Shown here one piece after another: positions 17,291 to 25,906 of a stretch of DNA of 64,000 nt (the first letter of the stretch is position 1; each line of letters starts with the position of its first letter). This stretch comes from an uncultured SAR116 cluster alpha proteobacterium (GTDB taxonomy: Bacteria; Pseudomonadota; Alphaproteobacteria; Puniceispirillales; Puniceispirillaceae): positions 24,106-88,105 of the forward strand of contig CACCQD010000005.1 of the NCBI GenBank assembly GCA_902547925.1, written 5' to 3'. Both the position numbers and the translations under genes were made by a program. Under the pieces are notes generated by a model. The model was not told where the DNA came from and searched no databases. It worked only from the letters and a program-made list of their open reading frames with translations.

Positions 17291-18114
17291 GGGACCTCAT
17301 TGTTAATAGGCCTGTCTTCATACTTCTAACAGCATTTTTTTGTGTGGTACTTTCAATAATCTATATGCCAATTTTAGTGATGATCATCTTTTCATTTAAT
17401 AGCGGTAGATATCAAACCCTTCCGTTTAGGGAGCCAACATTTGAGTGGTATGTAAATTTAGTTGCTGACAGTAGTTTTGTGGATAGTTTTTTTACAAGTC
17501 TGTTTATGGCGTCGCTTGCGAGTTTAGCAGCAACCGCTTTAGGTTTCTTTGCTGCTTATGCCTTTAGCAAAGCCAAAATTCCATTTTATTCACTCTTTTT
17601 TGGTTTGATACTCTCGCCTTTAGTGATTCCAATAATTTTGATTGGTATAGGGATGCGCCTTCAGATTGTTTCTGTGGGGATTGAACCTGCACTTTGGTTG
17701 GTGCTTGTTGGACAAACTCTATATGTTCTGCCATTAGCGGTGATAAATTTAAAAAATAGAATTGATAAAATACCAAAATCAATCGAAGAGGCTGGGATTT
17801 CCTTGGGTTCAAGTAAATTGCACCTGATTGTCTTTATTTTGGTGCCCATTTGTGCGCCCACCATATTTGCTACGATTTTGTTAACTTTTACGTTTTCTTT
17901 TGACGAATTTGTAATCGCATACTTTTTGACTAATTTCGAAATTACTTTGCCCATCAAAATTTGGACATCGCTGGTGACAGGGTTTGAGCCAAAAATCAAT
18001 GCTGCTGGGAGTGCCGTTTTTTTATTTTCTCTAATTTTAGGATTTATAGCACAATTCATTCTGCTTTTTAAACAAAGTGAAAAGCAAAACGGCATCGAAC
18101 CAAGAGAAATGTAA
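17287..18114 (+). CDS. Polyamine-type ABC transporter permease (PotC-like)
   Basis: Second inner-membrane permease of the same importer, 275 residues and six predicted helices. The EAA loop reads SIEEAGISLGSSKLHLIVFILVP. The late segment FTFSFDEFVIAYFLTNFEITLPIKIW is characteristic of PotC/PotI-type permeases of polyamine importers. It starts on the ATGA overlap with the preceding permease and ends six bases before the aminotransferase gene, consistent with one transcript. Confidence 0.87.
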   Translation: MRDLIVNRPVFILLTAFFCVVLSIIYMPILVMIIFSFNSGRYQTLPFREPTFEWYVNLVADSSFVDSFFTSLFMASLASLAATALGFFAAYAFSKAKIPFYSLFFGLILSPLVIPIILIGIGMRLQIVSVGIEPALWLVLVGQTLYVLPLAVINLKNRIDKIPKSIEEAGISLGSSKLHLIVFILVPICAPTIFATILLTFTFSFDEFVIAYFLTNFEITLPIKIWTSLVTGFEPKINAAGSAVFLFSLILGFIAQFILLFKQSEKQNGIEPREM

Positions 18115-18120
18115 TTCGAT

Positions 18121-19203
18121 ATGGAGCTTAGACGTTCACCGACACTGGAAATTGGAGAGAAAATTAAAGCTGCGCAGAAAGCCAATAAAAAGCTGTATTC
18201 ACTATCCACCCCTTCACTTCCCTATTACAGAGATGAACTGAAGACTGATTGTTCTTGGGGTAGTTTGTCGCCACCTTCTGGATTCCCAGAATTAATAGAC
18301 CAGACAAAAATTGATTTATTTGCGGGATGGGATGTCTTCAATCATCAAGTTGTAATAACAGCCGGTGCGAAAGCTTCATTATTTGCAATTTTAAAGTCAA
18401 TTACAGAAGCGCAGGATAAAATTCTTATTCCCTCACCATTCTGGCCCAGCTATTTCGATATATGCGCATTAGCGGAATGTGTGCCGGTTGAAATGCCTAC
18501 TGCCTTCTCAAACGGCTTCAATTTGGAGATCGATGAAATCAAACAAATCTATCACAAAGAGAAGTTTAGGGTCATCATGTTCAGCAACCCTAATAATCCG
18601 ACTGGAATAATTTATGATGGTGATTTTCTCAAACAGCTTGACAAATTTGCCCAAGACTGTGGTTTTTATGTGGTCATCGATCAGAGTTTTTCAAAGGTAA
18701 TCTTTGATCATGACAAATGGTCTAAATCGCGTTTTCACAATTCGGATAGGGTGATTATCGTTGACTCATTCTCGAAAAATTATCTTCTTCAAGGGGCTCG
18801 TGTCGCGGCCACCCTCGTCCCAACCCATGTGACGGAAAATTTCATCAATATTCATCAAACTATTCTTAGCGCAGCGCCGGCACCAGCACAGATTATGGCT
18901 TTGCAGGCTATGAAAAAAAAGTTGTTGATCCCATCACTTGCTGAACAGCGAGAAAAAACCCAAAATTTTTTAACTAAAAAGAAATTGGATTTTATTGAGC
19001 AATCAGGATCTTTCTATTTTTTCCCTAGAATTTTGAATATGGAGGCAATCGAGGAAAGTGCGTACCATAAGGATATCTTATTATTAAAAGGATCTTTTTT
19101 TGGGAAAGGATACAACGACCATTTTAGGTTATGTTTTGCTAAGCCTATGTCTGAGCTACAAATAATTTTTGATAAGTTGGATAGTGCATTAAATGAAAAA
19201 TGA
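18121..19203 (+). CDS. Class I/II PLP-dependent aminotransferase
   Basis: Fold-type I aminotransferase of the aspartate/alanine family, 360 residues. Visible landmarks are SNPNNPTG, the Asp that pairs with the pyridine nitrogen in VVIDQSF, the Schiff-base lysine in DSFSKNYLLQGAR, and the late Arg in HFRLCFAKP, which usually holds the substrate carboxylate. The substrate is unknown; within this cluster it probably moves an amino group off the imported compound or from its breakdown product. Its stop overlaps the next gene by 11 bp. Confidence 0.85.
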   Translation: MELRRSPTLEIGEKIKAAQKANKKLYSLSTPSLPYYRDELKTDCSWGSLSPPSGFPELIDQTKIDLFAGWDVFNHQVVITAGAKASLFAILKSITEAQDKILIPSPFWPSYFDICALAECVPVEMPTAFSNGFNLEIDEIKQIYHKEKFRVIMFSNPNNPTGIIYDGDFLKQLDKFAQDCGFYVVIDQSFSKVIFDHDKWSKSRFHNSDRVIIVDSFSKNYLLQGARVAATLVPTHVTENFINIHQTILSAAPAPAQIMALQAMKKKLLIPSLAEQREKTQNFLTKKKLDFIEQSGSFYFFPRILNMEAIEESAYHKDILLLKGSFFGKGYNDHFRLCFAKPMSELQIIFDKLDSALNEK

Positions 19204-20563
19204 GGAAAATATTGACTGTATTTCGCCTAACACCGGAGCCTCCTTTGATCAATGGTCTGAAACACCTGTTTCAGAATTTAGAGAAAGTCTAGCGAGAGTA
19301 TCAAGAAATTCATTCTCAGATCTAGCTACTGTTTCTTCACGACGATCGGTTCTGCTAGAAATCAGTTGTTTAATTGAAGCAAATCGAGATGAATTCGAAA
19401 AGATAATTATAAATGAAGTTGGGAAGACCAGAGCTGAGGCTGTTGCCGAGATCGATTACGCCAAGTCTTTCTTAACATTCGTAGCAGACTTAATGAAGTC
19501 TGAAAACTTCTCAGAAAAAATTGATAAGGAGCGAAAAGTTCTGTCAGTTCCCCGAGGGGTTGGTCTTTTGATTACACCATTTAACGATCCATTAGCGGGA
19601 ATCACCCGGAAACTGGCAAACTGCTTGGGATCTGGTGCGGGTGCTGTCATAAAGCCACCTGAGTTAGGTATAAAAACAGCGTCAAAACTGGAGTCAATCA
19701 TAAAGGAACGGAGACTTGATCACTTAGCCACCTTTGTAAGGACAAAAGACAGAAATTTAGTTAAAAAACTAATTAACTCTGAAGAAATTGGCACCATTAG
19801 CTTCACGGGATCAACCGATGTTGGGAAGATCTTGTCCGGTTACGCTGGTGCTAATCTAAAGCCATTTGTTGGTGAGCTCGGCGGAACAAACCCATTTATA
19901 ATTTTTTCAGATGGAAATATCGATAAAGCTGTTGAAGATCTTGTAACTAGGAAGACTAAATCAGCCGGGCAAGCTTGTTCGGCTCAAAATATTGTCTTTG
20001 TCGAGCGTAAAATAGCTAGTCAGGTTATAGATAAAATTGATGAGGCATTTAGAAATATTAGAGCGTTGCCCACGAATGAATATGGCAATGCTAAAATGGG
20101 CCCAGTTCGCTCAAGAAGTGCGATGAAAAATTTATTAAATTTTGAGGAGAGGCTAACAAACGAAGGTGCAAAGTTGGTTTGTGGACTTAATGGTGATAAA
20201 GCGACAGGCCGTGGATACATGTTTAATCCTGTCTCATACCTAAGCGACAATCCTAAAATATTTTTGCAACATGAAATATTTGCTCCATTGATGGGCATTT
20301 ACATATTTGATGATAGGTTAAAACTTAAGGAAATAATCCGGAACAACAAGCAGCCTTTGGTGTTATATACTTATTCCAGTGACAAAGAGTATCTTGCGAA
20401 ATTTACCTCGGGTTTGAATTATGGTTCGATTGGACTAAACCATACCGGTATTCAAGGGGCTTTTGCACCGACTGGTGGTTTCAAACAGGCAGGGTTGGGA
20501 AGAGAAGGGGGAGAATGGGGTCTGCGAGAATTCACAACTACAATAAACGTAAGATCAAATTAG
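19193..20563 (+). CDS. NAD(P)-dependent aldehyde dehydrogenase
   Basis: Aldehyde dehydrogenase superfamily enzyme, 456 residues, oxidising an aldehyde to the acid. The catalytic Cys lies in KSAGQACSAQN and the general-base Glu in FVGELGGTNPF; the nucleotide-binding ISFTGSTDVGK is present. At 456 residues it is slightly shorter than most members (about 475-500). Placed directly after an aminotransferase, the simplest reading is a transaminase/dehydrogenase pair that converts an omega-amine through an aldehyde to an acid, as in putrescine or GABA breakdown. Its start overlaps the aminotransferase stop. Confidence 0.88.
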   Translation: MKNEENIDCISPNTGASFDQWSETPVSEFRESLARVSRNSFSDLATVSSRRSVLLEISCLIEANRDEFEKIIINEVGKTRAEAVAEIDYAKSFLTFVADLMKSENFSEKIDKERKVLSVPRGVGLLITPFNDPLAGITRKLANCLGSGAGAVIKPPELGIKTASKLESIIKERRLDHLATFVRTKDRNLVKKLINSEEIGTISFTGSTDVGKILSGYAGANLKPFVGELGGTNPFIIFSDGNIDKAVEDLVTRKTKSAGQACSAQNIVFVERKIASQVIDKIDEAFRNIRALPTNEYGNAKMGPVRSRSAMKNLLNFEERLTNEGAKLVCGLNGDKATGRGYMFNPVSYLSDNPKIFLQHEIFAPLMGIYIFDDRLKLKEIIRNNKQPLVLYTYSSDKEYLAKFTSGLNYGSIGLNHTGIQGAFAPTGGFKQAGLGREGGEWGLREFTTTINVRSN

Positions 20564-20582
20564 GGGTGCAAAAATCAAAAAA

Positions 20583-20960
20583 ATGAGAGAAATAATACAA
20601 ACTGATAAAGCCCCGGCCTCGTCATCGCCGGTTTCTCAGGGAGCTAAAGGAGGAGGTTTGGTTTTCGTCGGTGGACAGATGCCCAGGGATATGGACAGTG
20701 GTATGATTGTCAAGGGCGCATTGGAACAGGCGCGTCTCTCATTGAAACACTGTGTTACAATACTCAACGAAGCTGGGTCGGGAATAGATGATGTGCTAAT
20801 CGCAGTTGTTTATATGACCGACCTAGGGCAAAAAGATGCTGTTAACCAAGCATTTAAAGAATGTTTCGGTAACAGGCCTCCAACTAGGAATTTAGTGGAG
20901 GTTTCTGATATAGGTGAAGGCACGATCGTAGAAATCGCACTAACTGCTATAGCTCATTGA
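20583..20960 (+). CDS. RidA/YjgF family imine deaminase
   Basis: RidA-family protein, 125 residues. RidA enzymes hydrolyse reactive enamine/imine intermediates to ketoacids and ammonia. The trimer-fold signatures are present: GLVFVGGQMPRD, VYMTDL, and the substrate Arg in PPTRNLVEV followed by EIALTAIA. It lies 19 bp after the aldehyde dehydrogenase and ends the first cargo operon. It likely protects PLP enzymes in this cluster or finishes a deamination step. Confidence 0.88.
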   Translation: MREIIQTDKAPASSSPVSQGAKGGGLVFVGGQMPRDMDSGMIVKGALEQARLSLKHCVTILNEAGSGIDDVLIAVVYMTDLGQKDAVNQAFKECFGNRPPTRNLVEVSDIGEGTIVEIALTAIAH

Positions 20961-21638
20961 AAAGCCTTTTCTTGGCCTTATGCGAGACAATCTTTTTGGA
21001 GACCTTTGGCGTTTCAACTCTTTTCGCATGTTAAAAATTAGAAAGTTAGGCTTGTTTTTGACTATGTTTATTATTCGTATATCCGAATTTTTGCTAAGCA
21101 TGATTATGACATCTCTATAGATAGAATTGCCAATAAAAATCTTTTCAAAGAAAGTCATAAAAAGAGTGGACGGTAAGTAAGAAATTGTACCAATGCCCCT
21201 TAGATGCATTCGCACATATTTGTCAATTTATCGAGGACAAAACTTATCTACGAGAAGTAATTCCAATTGCATAAGTCATCATTAAATTTCCAGCATAAAT
21301 TTCACACCGTAAACTAGCTATATGCTAGGCCTAAATCTCATTAATCATAGTTCGAAACAGGTATAAGTTTTCATTAATTTCTTTCAGTATAAACACATTA
21401 AATTTTTTCTTTCTGTATATTTCTATATATTCTTCAACGAGATATATCTGATCGCAAACCATGCAAAAAAGTTAACAGAGTTAATATTTCAAAAATTAAT
21501 TGGGTTGATCCTAGCCTCTGTAATGCTTCTGAACACATTTAAAATCTTATTAATTGTCATTACGGCACGCATATTAGTTTCCAGTGCATTAGGCAATGCT
21601 TTATGATCGGAGTAATCATCACCATGCGGTAAATTAAC
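20961..21638. other. Long AT-rich spacer without recognised genes
   Basis: 678 bp between the RidA gene and the ATPase gene, very AT-rich. No protein pattern is recognisable on either strand; a 91-codon minus-strand frame at its left end has no familiar features. There is an imperfect hairpin-like AAGCCTTTTCTTGGCCTT just after the RidA stop, too weak to call a terminator. It probably contains a promoter for the 21639-23944 pair. Confidence 0.4.
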
Positions 21639-22691
21639 ATGACCCTAATTTTAAGAAATATTGTCAAAAATTTTGGTAAAATTTGCGCAGTGGACAATAT
21701 TTCTTTTGAAGTCGAGGACGGCGAATTTCTTACATTACTGGGACCGTCTGGCTGTGGAAAAACCACTATTCTTAGAACAATTGCAGGCTTAGAAAATTTG
21801 ACAAGTGGTCGAGTGTTCTTAGATGGCACTGATATCTCGAATGAAAGCCCGACGAAACGCGATGTTTCCATAATGTTTCAAGATTATGCGTTGTTTCCAC
21901 ACATGTCGATAACTGAAAATGTTGCATATGGGCTAAGAATGAGAGGGGTCTCTAAAGTTGAACGAAACAAGCTTTCTAACAAATGGCTTGAAACAATGCA
22001 GTTATCAGGTTTTGGTAACCGCCTTCCATCAGAATTATCGGGCGGGCAAAAACAGAGAGCAGCCCTCGCGAGAGCATTGATTACAAGTCCTAAAATTTTG
22101 CTTCTGGATGAGCCACTAAGTGCTTTAGATGCGAATTTAAGAGTAAAGTTGCGTGAAGAGTTAAGAAAAATCCACAGTAAAGTTGGTACTACTTTTATTT
22201 GTGTAACTCATGATCAAGAAGAAGCAATGGCGTTAAGCGATAGGATAGCAATCTTAAAAGAAGGCAAAATAGAGCAAATGGGGTCGCCAAATAAGTTATA
22301 TGATGAACCTAAAACAGAGTTTGTAGCTGAGTTTTTTGGGAAATGCGCATTATGGCCTTTACATAAAAAAGACGGTAACACTTTTCTTGCTGGAACGAAT
22401 ATGGAATGCAAAGTAAGAAACGCAACCAATCTTGATAAATGTAAGGTGGTTATAAGACCAGAGTATCTTAAGGTCTTCGCGAAAGGGAAGAAAACACAAA
22501 ATTCTCTAAATGCAAAAGTCTTAGATGTTCTGCCGAAGGGATCTAACAACCAAGTCACTGTAGAATTTGAAAATGGTCTGATTTTAGAATTACAAGTTCC
22601 CCGGTCTCAAAAATTACCACCCTTATCAACAAATGTTCAAATAAAGATGCTAACAACAAATCTTCATTCAATTGCTAGCCGGTTGAATTAG
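21639..22691 (+). CDS. Polyamine-type ABC transporter ATP-binding protein (PotA-like)
   Basis: ABC ATPase of the PotA/MalK type, 350 residues. Walker A GPSGCGKTT, Q-loop MFQDYALFPHM, signature LSGGQKQRAALARA, Walker B ILLLDEPLSALD and switch His in CVTHDQEEAMAL are all intact. A C-terminal TOBE-like regulatory region begins near residue 240. It presumably powers the permeases at 16445 and 17287, although a 678-bp spacer separates it from that operon. It is the only ATPase in the island, while a second permease pair (27144-28494) has none. Its stop overlaps the next GTG by one base. Confidence 0.93.
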   Translation: MTLILRNIVKNFGKICAVDNISFEVEDGEFLTLLGPSGCGKTTILRTIAGLENLTSGRVFLDGTDISNESPTKRDVSIMFQDYALFPHMSITENVAYGLRMRGVSKVERNKLSNKWLETMQLSGFGNRLPSELSGGQKQRAALARALITSPKILLLDEPLSALDANLRVKLREELRKIHSKVGTTFICVTHDQEEAMALSDRIAILKEGKIEQMGSPNKLYDEPKTEFVAEFFGKCALWPLHKKDGNTFLAGTNMECKVRNATNLDKCKVVIRPEYLKVFAKGKKTQNSLNAKVLDVLPKGSNNQVTVEFENGLILELQVPRSQKLPPLSTNVQIKMLTTNLHSIASRLN

Positions 22692-23944
22692 TGAAAAATT
22701 TAATTTCAACACGAAAATTTGAGAGCTCCGCTGTTAATACGTTCAAATTATCTCAAAACCCCCAGGTGTTTGTGAGAGGGGATGGGCCATGGCTATTTTC
22801 TGAGAATGATGAAAAGTACTTAGATTTAGTGTGCGGCTCTGCAACTTCTAATCTTGGTCATAACCACCCTGAACAAATAAAGGCCATTAAAGAGGCAACA
22901 GAAACGGGAATATTACATACAGGAACAAGGTTGATATCGCCATATCGAGCTAAGCTATATGACATCTTAAGTGATTATATGGGAACAAAAGATATTTCCA
23001 TCCACTTATTAAACTCGGGTGCGGAAGCAATTGAAACAGCAATAAAATTAACTCGCTTTGTTTCCCGTAAGCAAAAATTTATATCTTTCGAGGGTGGATA
23101 TCACGGCAGAACTCTAGGTGCTCTCAGCTTAACCCATGCTGAAGAAATTAGAAGCCCATTCATTGGGAATATTGGAGACTTTGTAACTTTCGCACCTTAT
23201 CCAAGAGATGAGGCCGAGGTTCAGCACTGTTTAGAAAAGTGTTCAGAAATTTTTGAATATTCGAAGTCTGTTGGTGATCCGGTAGCGGGTATTGTTGTAG
23301 AAGCCATACAAGGAGTTTCGGGCGTATGGGGCCCTTTTCCAGCTTTTTTACAGGGTATTCATGATTTGGCGAAGTTAAATGATGCTCTCCTTATCACAGA
23401 TGAAATCTGGTCAGGTTTGGGTCGGTCTGGCAAAAAATTCGCCTTTCATTTTTCTGACGTTTCTCCAGATCTCATAATTCTTGGCAAGGGATTGTCATCT
23501 TCAATACCTCTTTCCGCCGTAATTGCAAAAGGCGATTTATTACAAAAATGGCCACCTGGGGCGCATACGTCGACATTTCAGGGTAATCCTATTGCTTGTG
23601 CAGTAGCTTGTGCCACGCTAAGAGAAATAGAAAATTCGAAGTTAATTGAGCATGTCAGTAATTCGATCGCTTCGTGTTTTGGTAAGTTAAAACATGATCT
23701 AATAAGTAATGATTTTGTCAAGGATGTGAGGTTTGTTGGGGCCCAATGTGCGATTGAATTTAATAATTCGGTAACAGCAACTGAGGTTCAAAAACTAGCT
23801 CTTAGCCAAGCAAAACTCCTCACCTACGGAGGAGGTAGAAAAGGTGAGTGTGTCTTGTTATTGCCACCCATAAATATCGATGAAACTATATTACAACATG
23901 CAATAAAATCACTTTTAGACATTATTTCTCAACGACTTCCATAA
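22691..23944 (+). CDS. Class III aminotransferase
   Basis: Fold-type I, class III (omega-amino acid type) PLP aminotransferase, 417 residues. Landmarks: LNSGAEAIETAIK, GGYHGRTLGALS, the Asp of LLITDEIWSGLGRSG, and the Schiff-base lysine in LGKGLSSSIP. Class III enzymes act on amino groups distant from the carboxylate, as in GABA, ornithine, diaminobutyrate or taurine. It starts with GTG on the last base of the ATPase stop. It is paralogous to the aminotransferase half of the convergent fusion gene, sharing even the C-terminal GxxGEC...PPxN pattern, and the two genes overlap tail to tail by 23 bp. Confidence 0.88.
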   Translation: MKNLISTRKFESSAVNTFKLSQNPQVFVRGDGPWLFSENDEKYLDLVCGSATSNLGHNHPEQIKAIKEATETGILHTGTRLISPYRAKLYDILSDYMGTKDISIHLLNSGAEAIETAIKLTRFVSRKQKFISFEGGYHGRTLGALSLTHAEEIRSPFIGNIGDFVTFAPYPRDEAEVQHCLEKCSEIFEYSKSVGDPVAGIVVEAIQGVSGVWGPFPAFLQGIHDLAKLNDALLITDEIWSGLGRSGKKFAFHFSDVSPDLIILGKGLSSSIPLSAVIAKGDLLQKWPPGAHTSTFQGNPIACAVACATLREIENSKLIEHVSNSIASCFGKLKHDLISNDFVKDVRFVGAQCAIEFNNSVTATEVQKLALSQAKLLTYGGGRKGECVLLLPPINIDETILQHAIKSLLDIISQRLP

Positions 23945-25880
23945 CACTCCTTTTTAGTATGTCGCATCCTCTTTCAATCAGAATTGGATCCGCATTCAAC
24001 GGTGGGACTAATCCTAAGCATTCACCATTTTGTCCGCATTCCCAAGTAATTAATCCGTTAGCTAAGGACAGCCGGCGAACTTTCCGATTTGTTTCGGGAG
24101 AGTCAAATTCTATCACCCAAAAACTCCCAATCCCCCTGACTTCAACCACAGAATCGTAACCTTGAAATTTTCCAAGAATTTTTCTAAAAAGTGAACTTTG
24201 TTTTTCAACATTCTTTCTGATTGTCCCGCGTCTTATTTGATCTAAGAAGTAAATTGACGCTGATGCAGAAATTGGACCCAATTGAAATGTTGATGATTGG
24301 CTTCCGCTTTTCCATGACGTCAGTATGTCTTCAGTAGCAGCCACCAATCCAGCTGGAAAACCTGCGGCTAGTGATTTGCCAAAAATTAAAACGTCGGGCA
24401 AAACATCATAATGTGAAAATCCAAATGTTTTTCCTGTTCGGCTAAAACCTGTGAAAGTCTCGTCAAAAATTAAGGGAATATTGCGGATTTTTGTGAACTT
24501 TCTCAGTTCTACAAGAGCATCCCTGTTGACAAACCTGAGCCCAGCTGTTGCTTGAATCGGTTCGATAATTATTCCCGCTAGAGGCTCTTTGTCTAAAGTC
24601 GATACAATATCTTTTATGGTGTTTGTTTTTTCGGGAAAAGTTAATATCTCGCAATTAGGAAAAAAGGGTCCGAGTAAGGAATTTTTTCCTTTTTCACCAG
24701 ACACGGAAAGTGCTCCAAACGTTCGACCGTGATATCCTCCAGTAAAACCGACAAACTTTTTAGCCCCAGTTTTATGCATTACACTTTTTATAGCCACTTC
24801 AGTGGCTTCAGACCCACTAATTGATGGATGAAAACGTGAAAATGTAGGTGGAAGTAATTCACTAATGGTTGAATAGAATGTTGACTGAACATCTGTATGG
24901 AAATGAGGGCCGATATGGAAAATACCAGTATCTAACTGATTTTTTACTTCTTCAATAACTTCATCATGCCCGTGACCTAGTGAAGTTGTTCCAGAACCAC
25001 AAGCAAAATCTATAAATTGTTTCTGATTTTTATCAAACAACACGGGCCCAGCACCTGAGCAAAATATAGGTGGGGTGTCCGTGAGCGAAAAGGTTTTAGT
25101 ACCGGTCGAAAGTTTTCCTCTTATAGAGTTTGATTGTGCAATTTTTTGTTTTTCAAACAGTACGCCGACACCCTTTTTAGAATAATCATATCCCGTGGAT
25201 TGTATGGCATCTCTAACGAGAGCTCCCACAGCTGTAATAATCGGAATCCCCAGCACCACCTCAATCTTTGGAATTTCCGACGAGATTGATACTCCACCAC
25301 CAGCTATGACCAGAAGATCTGTTTGGTGCTGGCAATTCTGGGTGAATCTAACGATTGTTTCCGATAAAGATTTAGTAGATAAATCATCGAGTTGCTCTTC
25401 ACTAGTAAAATTAAGTGATAGTGAAGATACAGTCTCAATGCTATTTTCTAAAAGATACTCCTGAAATTTTTTTGTGATAGTTTCTGAATATGGAGAAATA
25501 AGGGATATATTTTTTGTGTTTTGAGATTTGATAAGTTTTACGATTGAACTGCTTGGAAAAGAGACCGGGCAACCAAACGTTTGCTGCAAGCCATCAATTA
25601 AGTCCTCTTCGTGTTTTTTTCCAAAAATAAAACTAGCAGCGTGGTCGCCACAAGCCACGCTGTCTAATTTGGTTGTTGGAAATAACTTTGCTGTTTGTCT
25701 CAAGAGTTCTAGAGAAGAATATTTTTGTAAATTATTCTCACTTAACTCTTCTGTCCCAGTTTCCGCTCCATACCTTGCTGTTAGCCACGTCACGTCAGTT
25801 GGCAAAAATTTCCAATATTCTTGGTCATTCAATCCGTCACACGGCCAAAGAAAACCTATCGTTTTTCTAAAACGCCCCAT
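23922..25880 (-). CDS. Maleate-isomerase-like domain fused to a class III aminotransferase
   Basis: 652-residue bifunctional-looking protein. Residues about 1-245 resemble the maleate isomerase/arylmalonate decarboxylase/Asp-Glu racemase superfamily, with TIGFLWPCDGLNDQEYW at the start, Cys77 in VACGDHA where those enzymes have the first catalytic Cys, and GVLF at the end. The second catalytic Cys is missing: the matching position reads VIAGGGVSIS, with Gly near residue 194. Residues about 270-652 are a complete class III aminotransferase with GGYHGRTFGALS, the Asp of IFDETFTGF and the PLP lysine near residue 502 (FGKSLAAG). I do not know of this fusion. I chose ATG 25880 over an upstream TTG because AAAGG precedes it. 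It is the last gene of the minus-strand operon. Confidence 0.75.
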   Translation of the reverse strand: MGRFRKTIGFLWPCDGLNDQEYWKFLPTDVTWLTARYGAETGTEELSENNLQKYSSLELLRQTAKLFPTTKLDSVACGDHAASFIFGKKHEEDLIDGLQQTFGCPVSFPSSSIVKLIKSQNTKNISLISPYSETITKKFQEYLLENSIETVSSLSLNFTSEEQLDDLSTKSLSETIVRFTQNCQHQTDLLVIAGGGVSISSEIPKIEVVLGIPIITAVGALVRDAIQSTGYDYSKKGVGVLFEKQKIAQSNSIRGKLSTGTKTFSLTDTPPIFCSGAGPVLFDKNQKQFIDFACGSGTTSLGHGHDEVIEEVKNQLDTGIFHIGPHFHTDVQSTFYSTISELLPPTFSRFHPSISGSEATEVAIKSVMHKTGAKKFVGFTGGYHGRTFGALSVSGEKGKNSLLGPFFPNCEILTFPEKTNTIKDIVSTLDKEPLAGIIIEPIQATAGLRFVNRDALVELRKFTKIRNIPLIFDETFTGFSRTGKTFGFSHYDVLPDVLIFGKSLAAGFPAGLVAATEDILTSWKSGSQSSTFQLGPISASASIYFLDQIRRGTIRKNVEKQSSLFRKILGKFQGYDSVVEVRGIGSFWVIEFDSPETNRKVRRLSLANGLITWECGQNGECLGLVPPLNADPILIERGCDILKRSVMEVVEK

Positions 25881-25906
25881 TTTTGCCGACCTTTTCAATT
25901 AGATTT

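Noticed and set aside
20940..21215. Minus-strand 91-codon open frame in the long spacer
   Set aside because: No recognisable motif, no ribosome-binding site, and composition typical of random AT-rich sequence. It also overlaps the end of the RidA gene.
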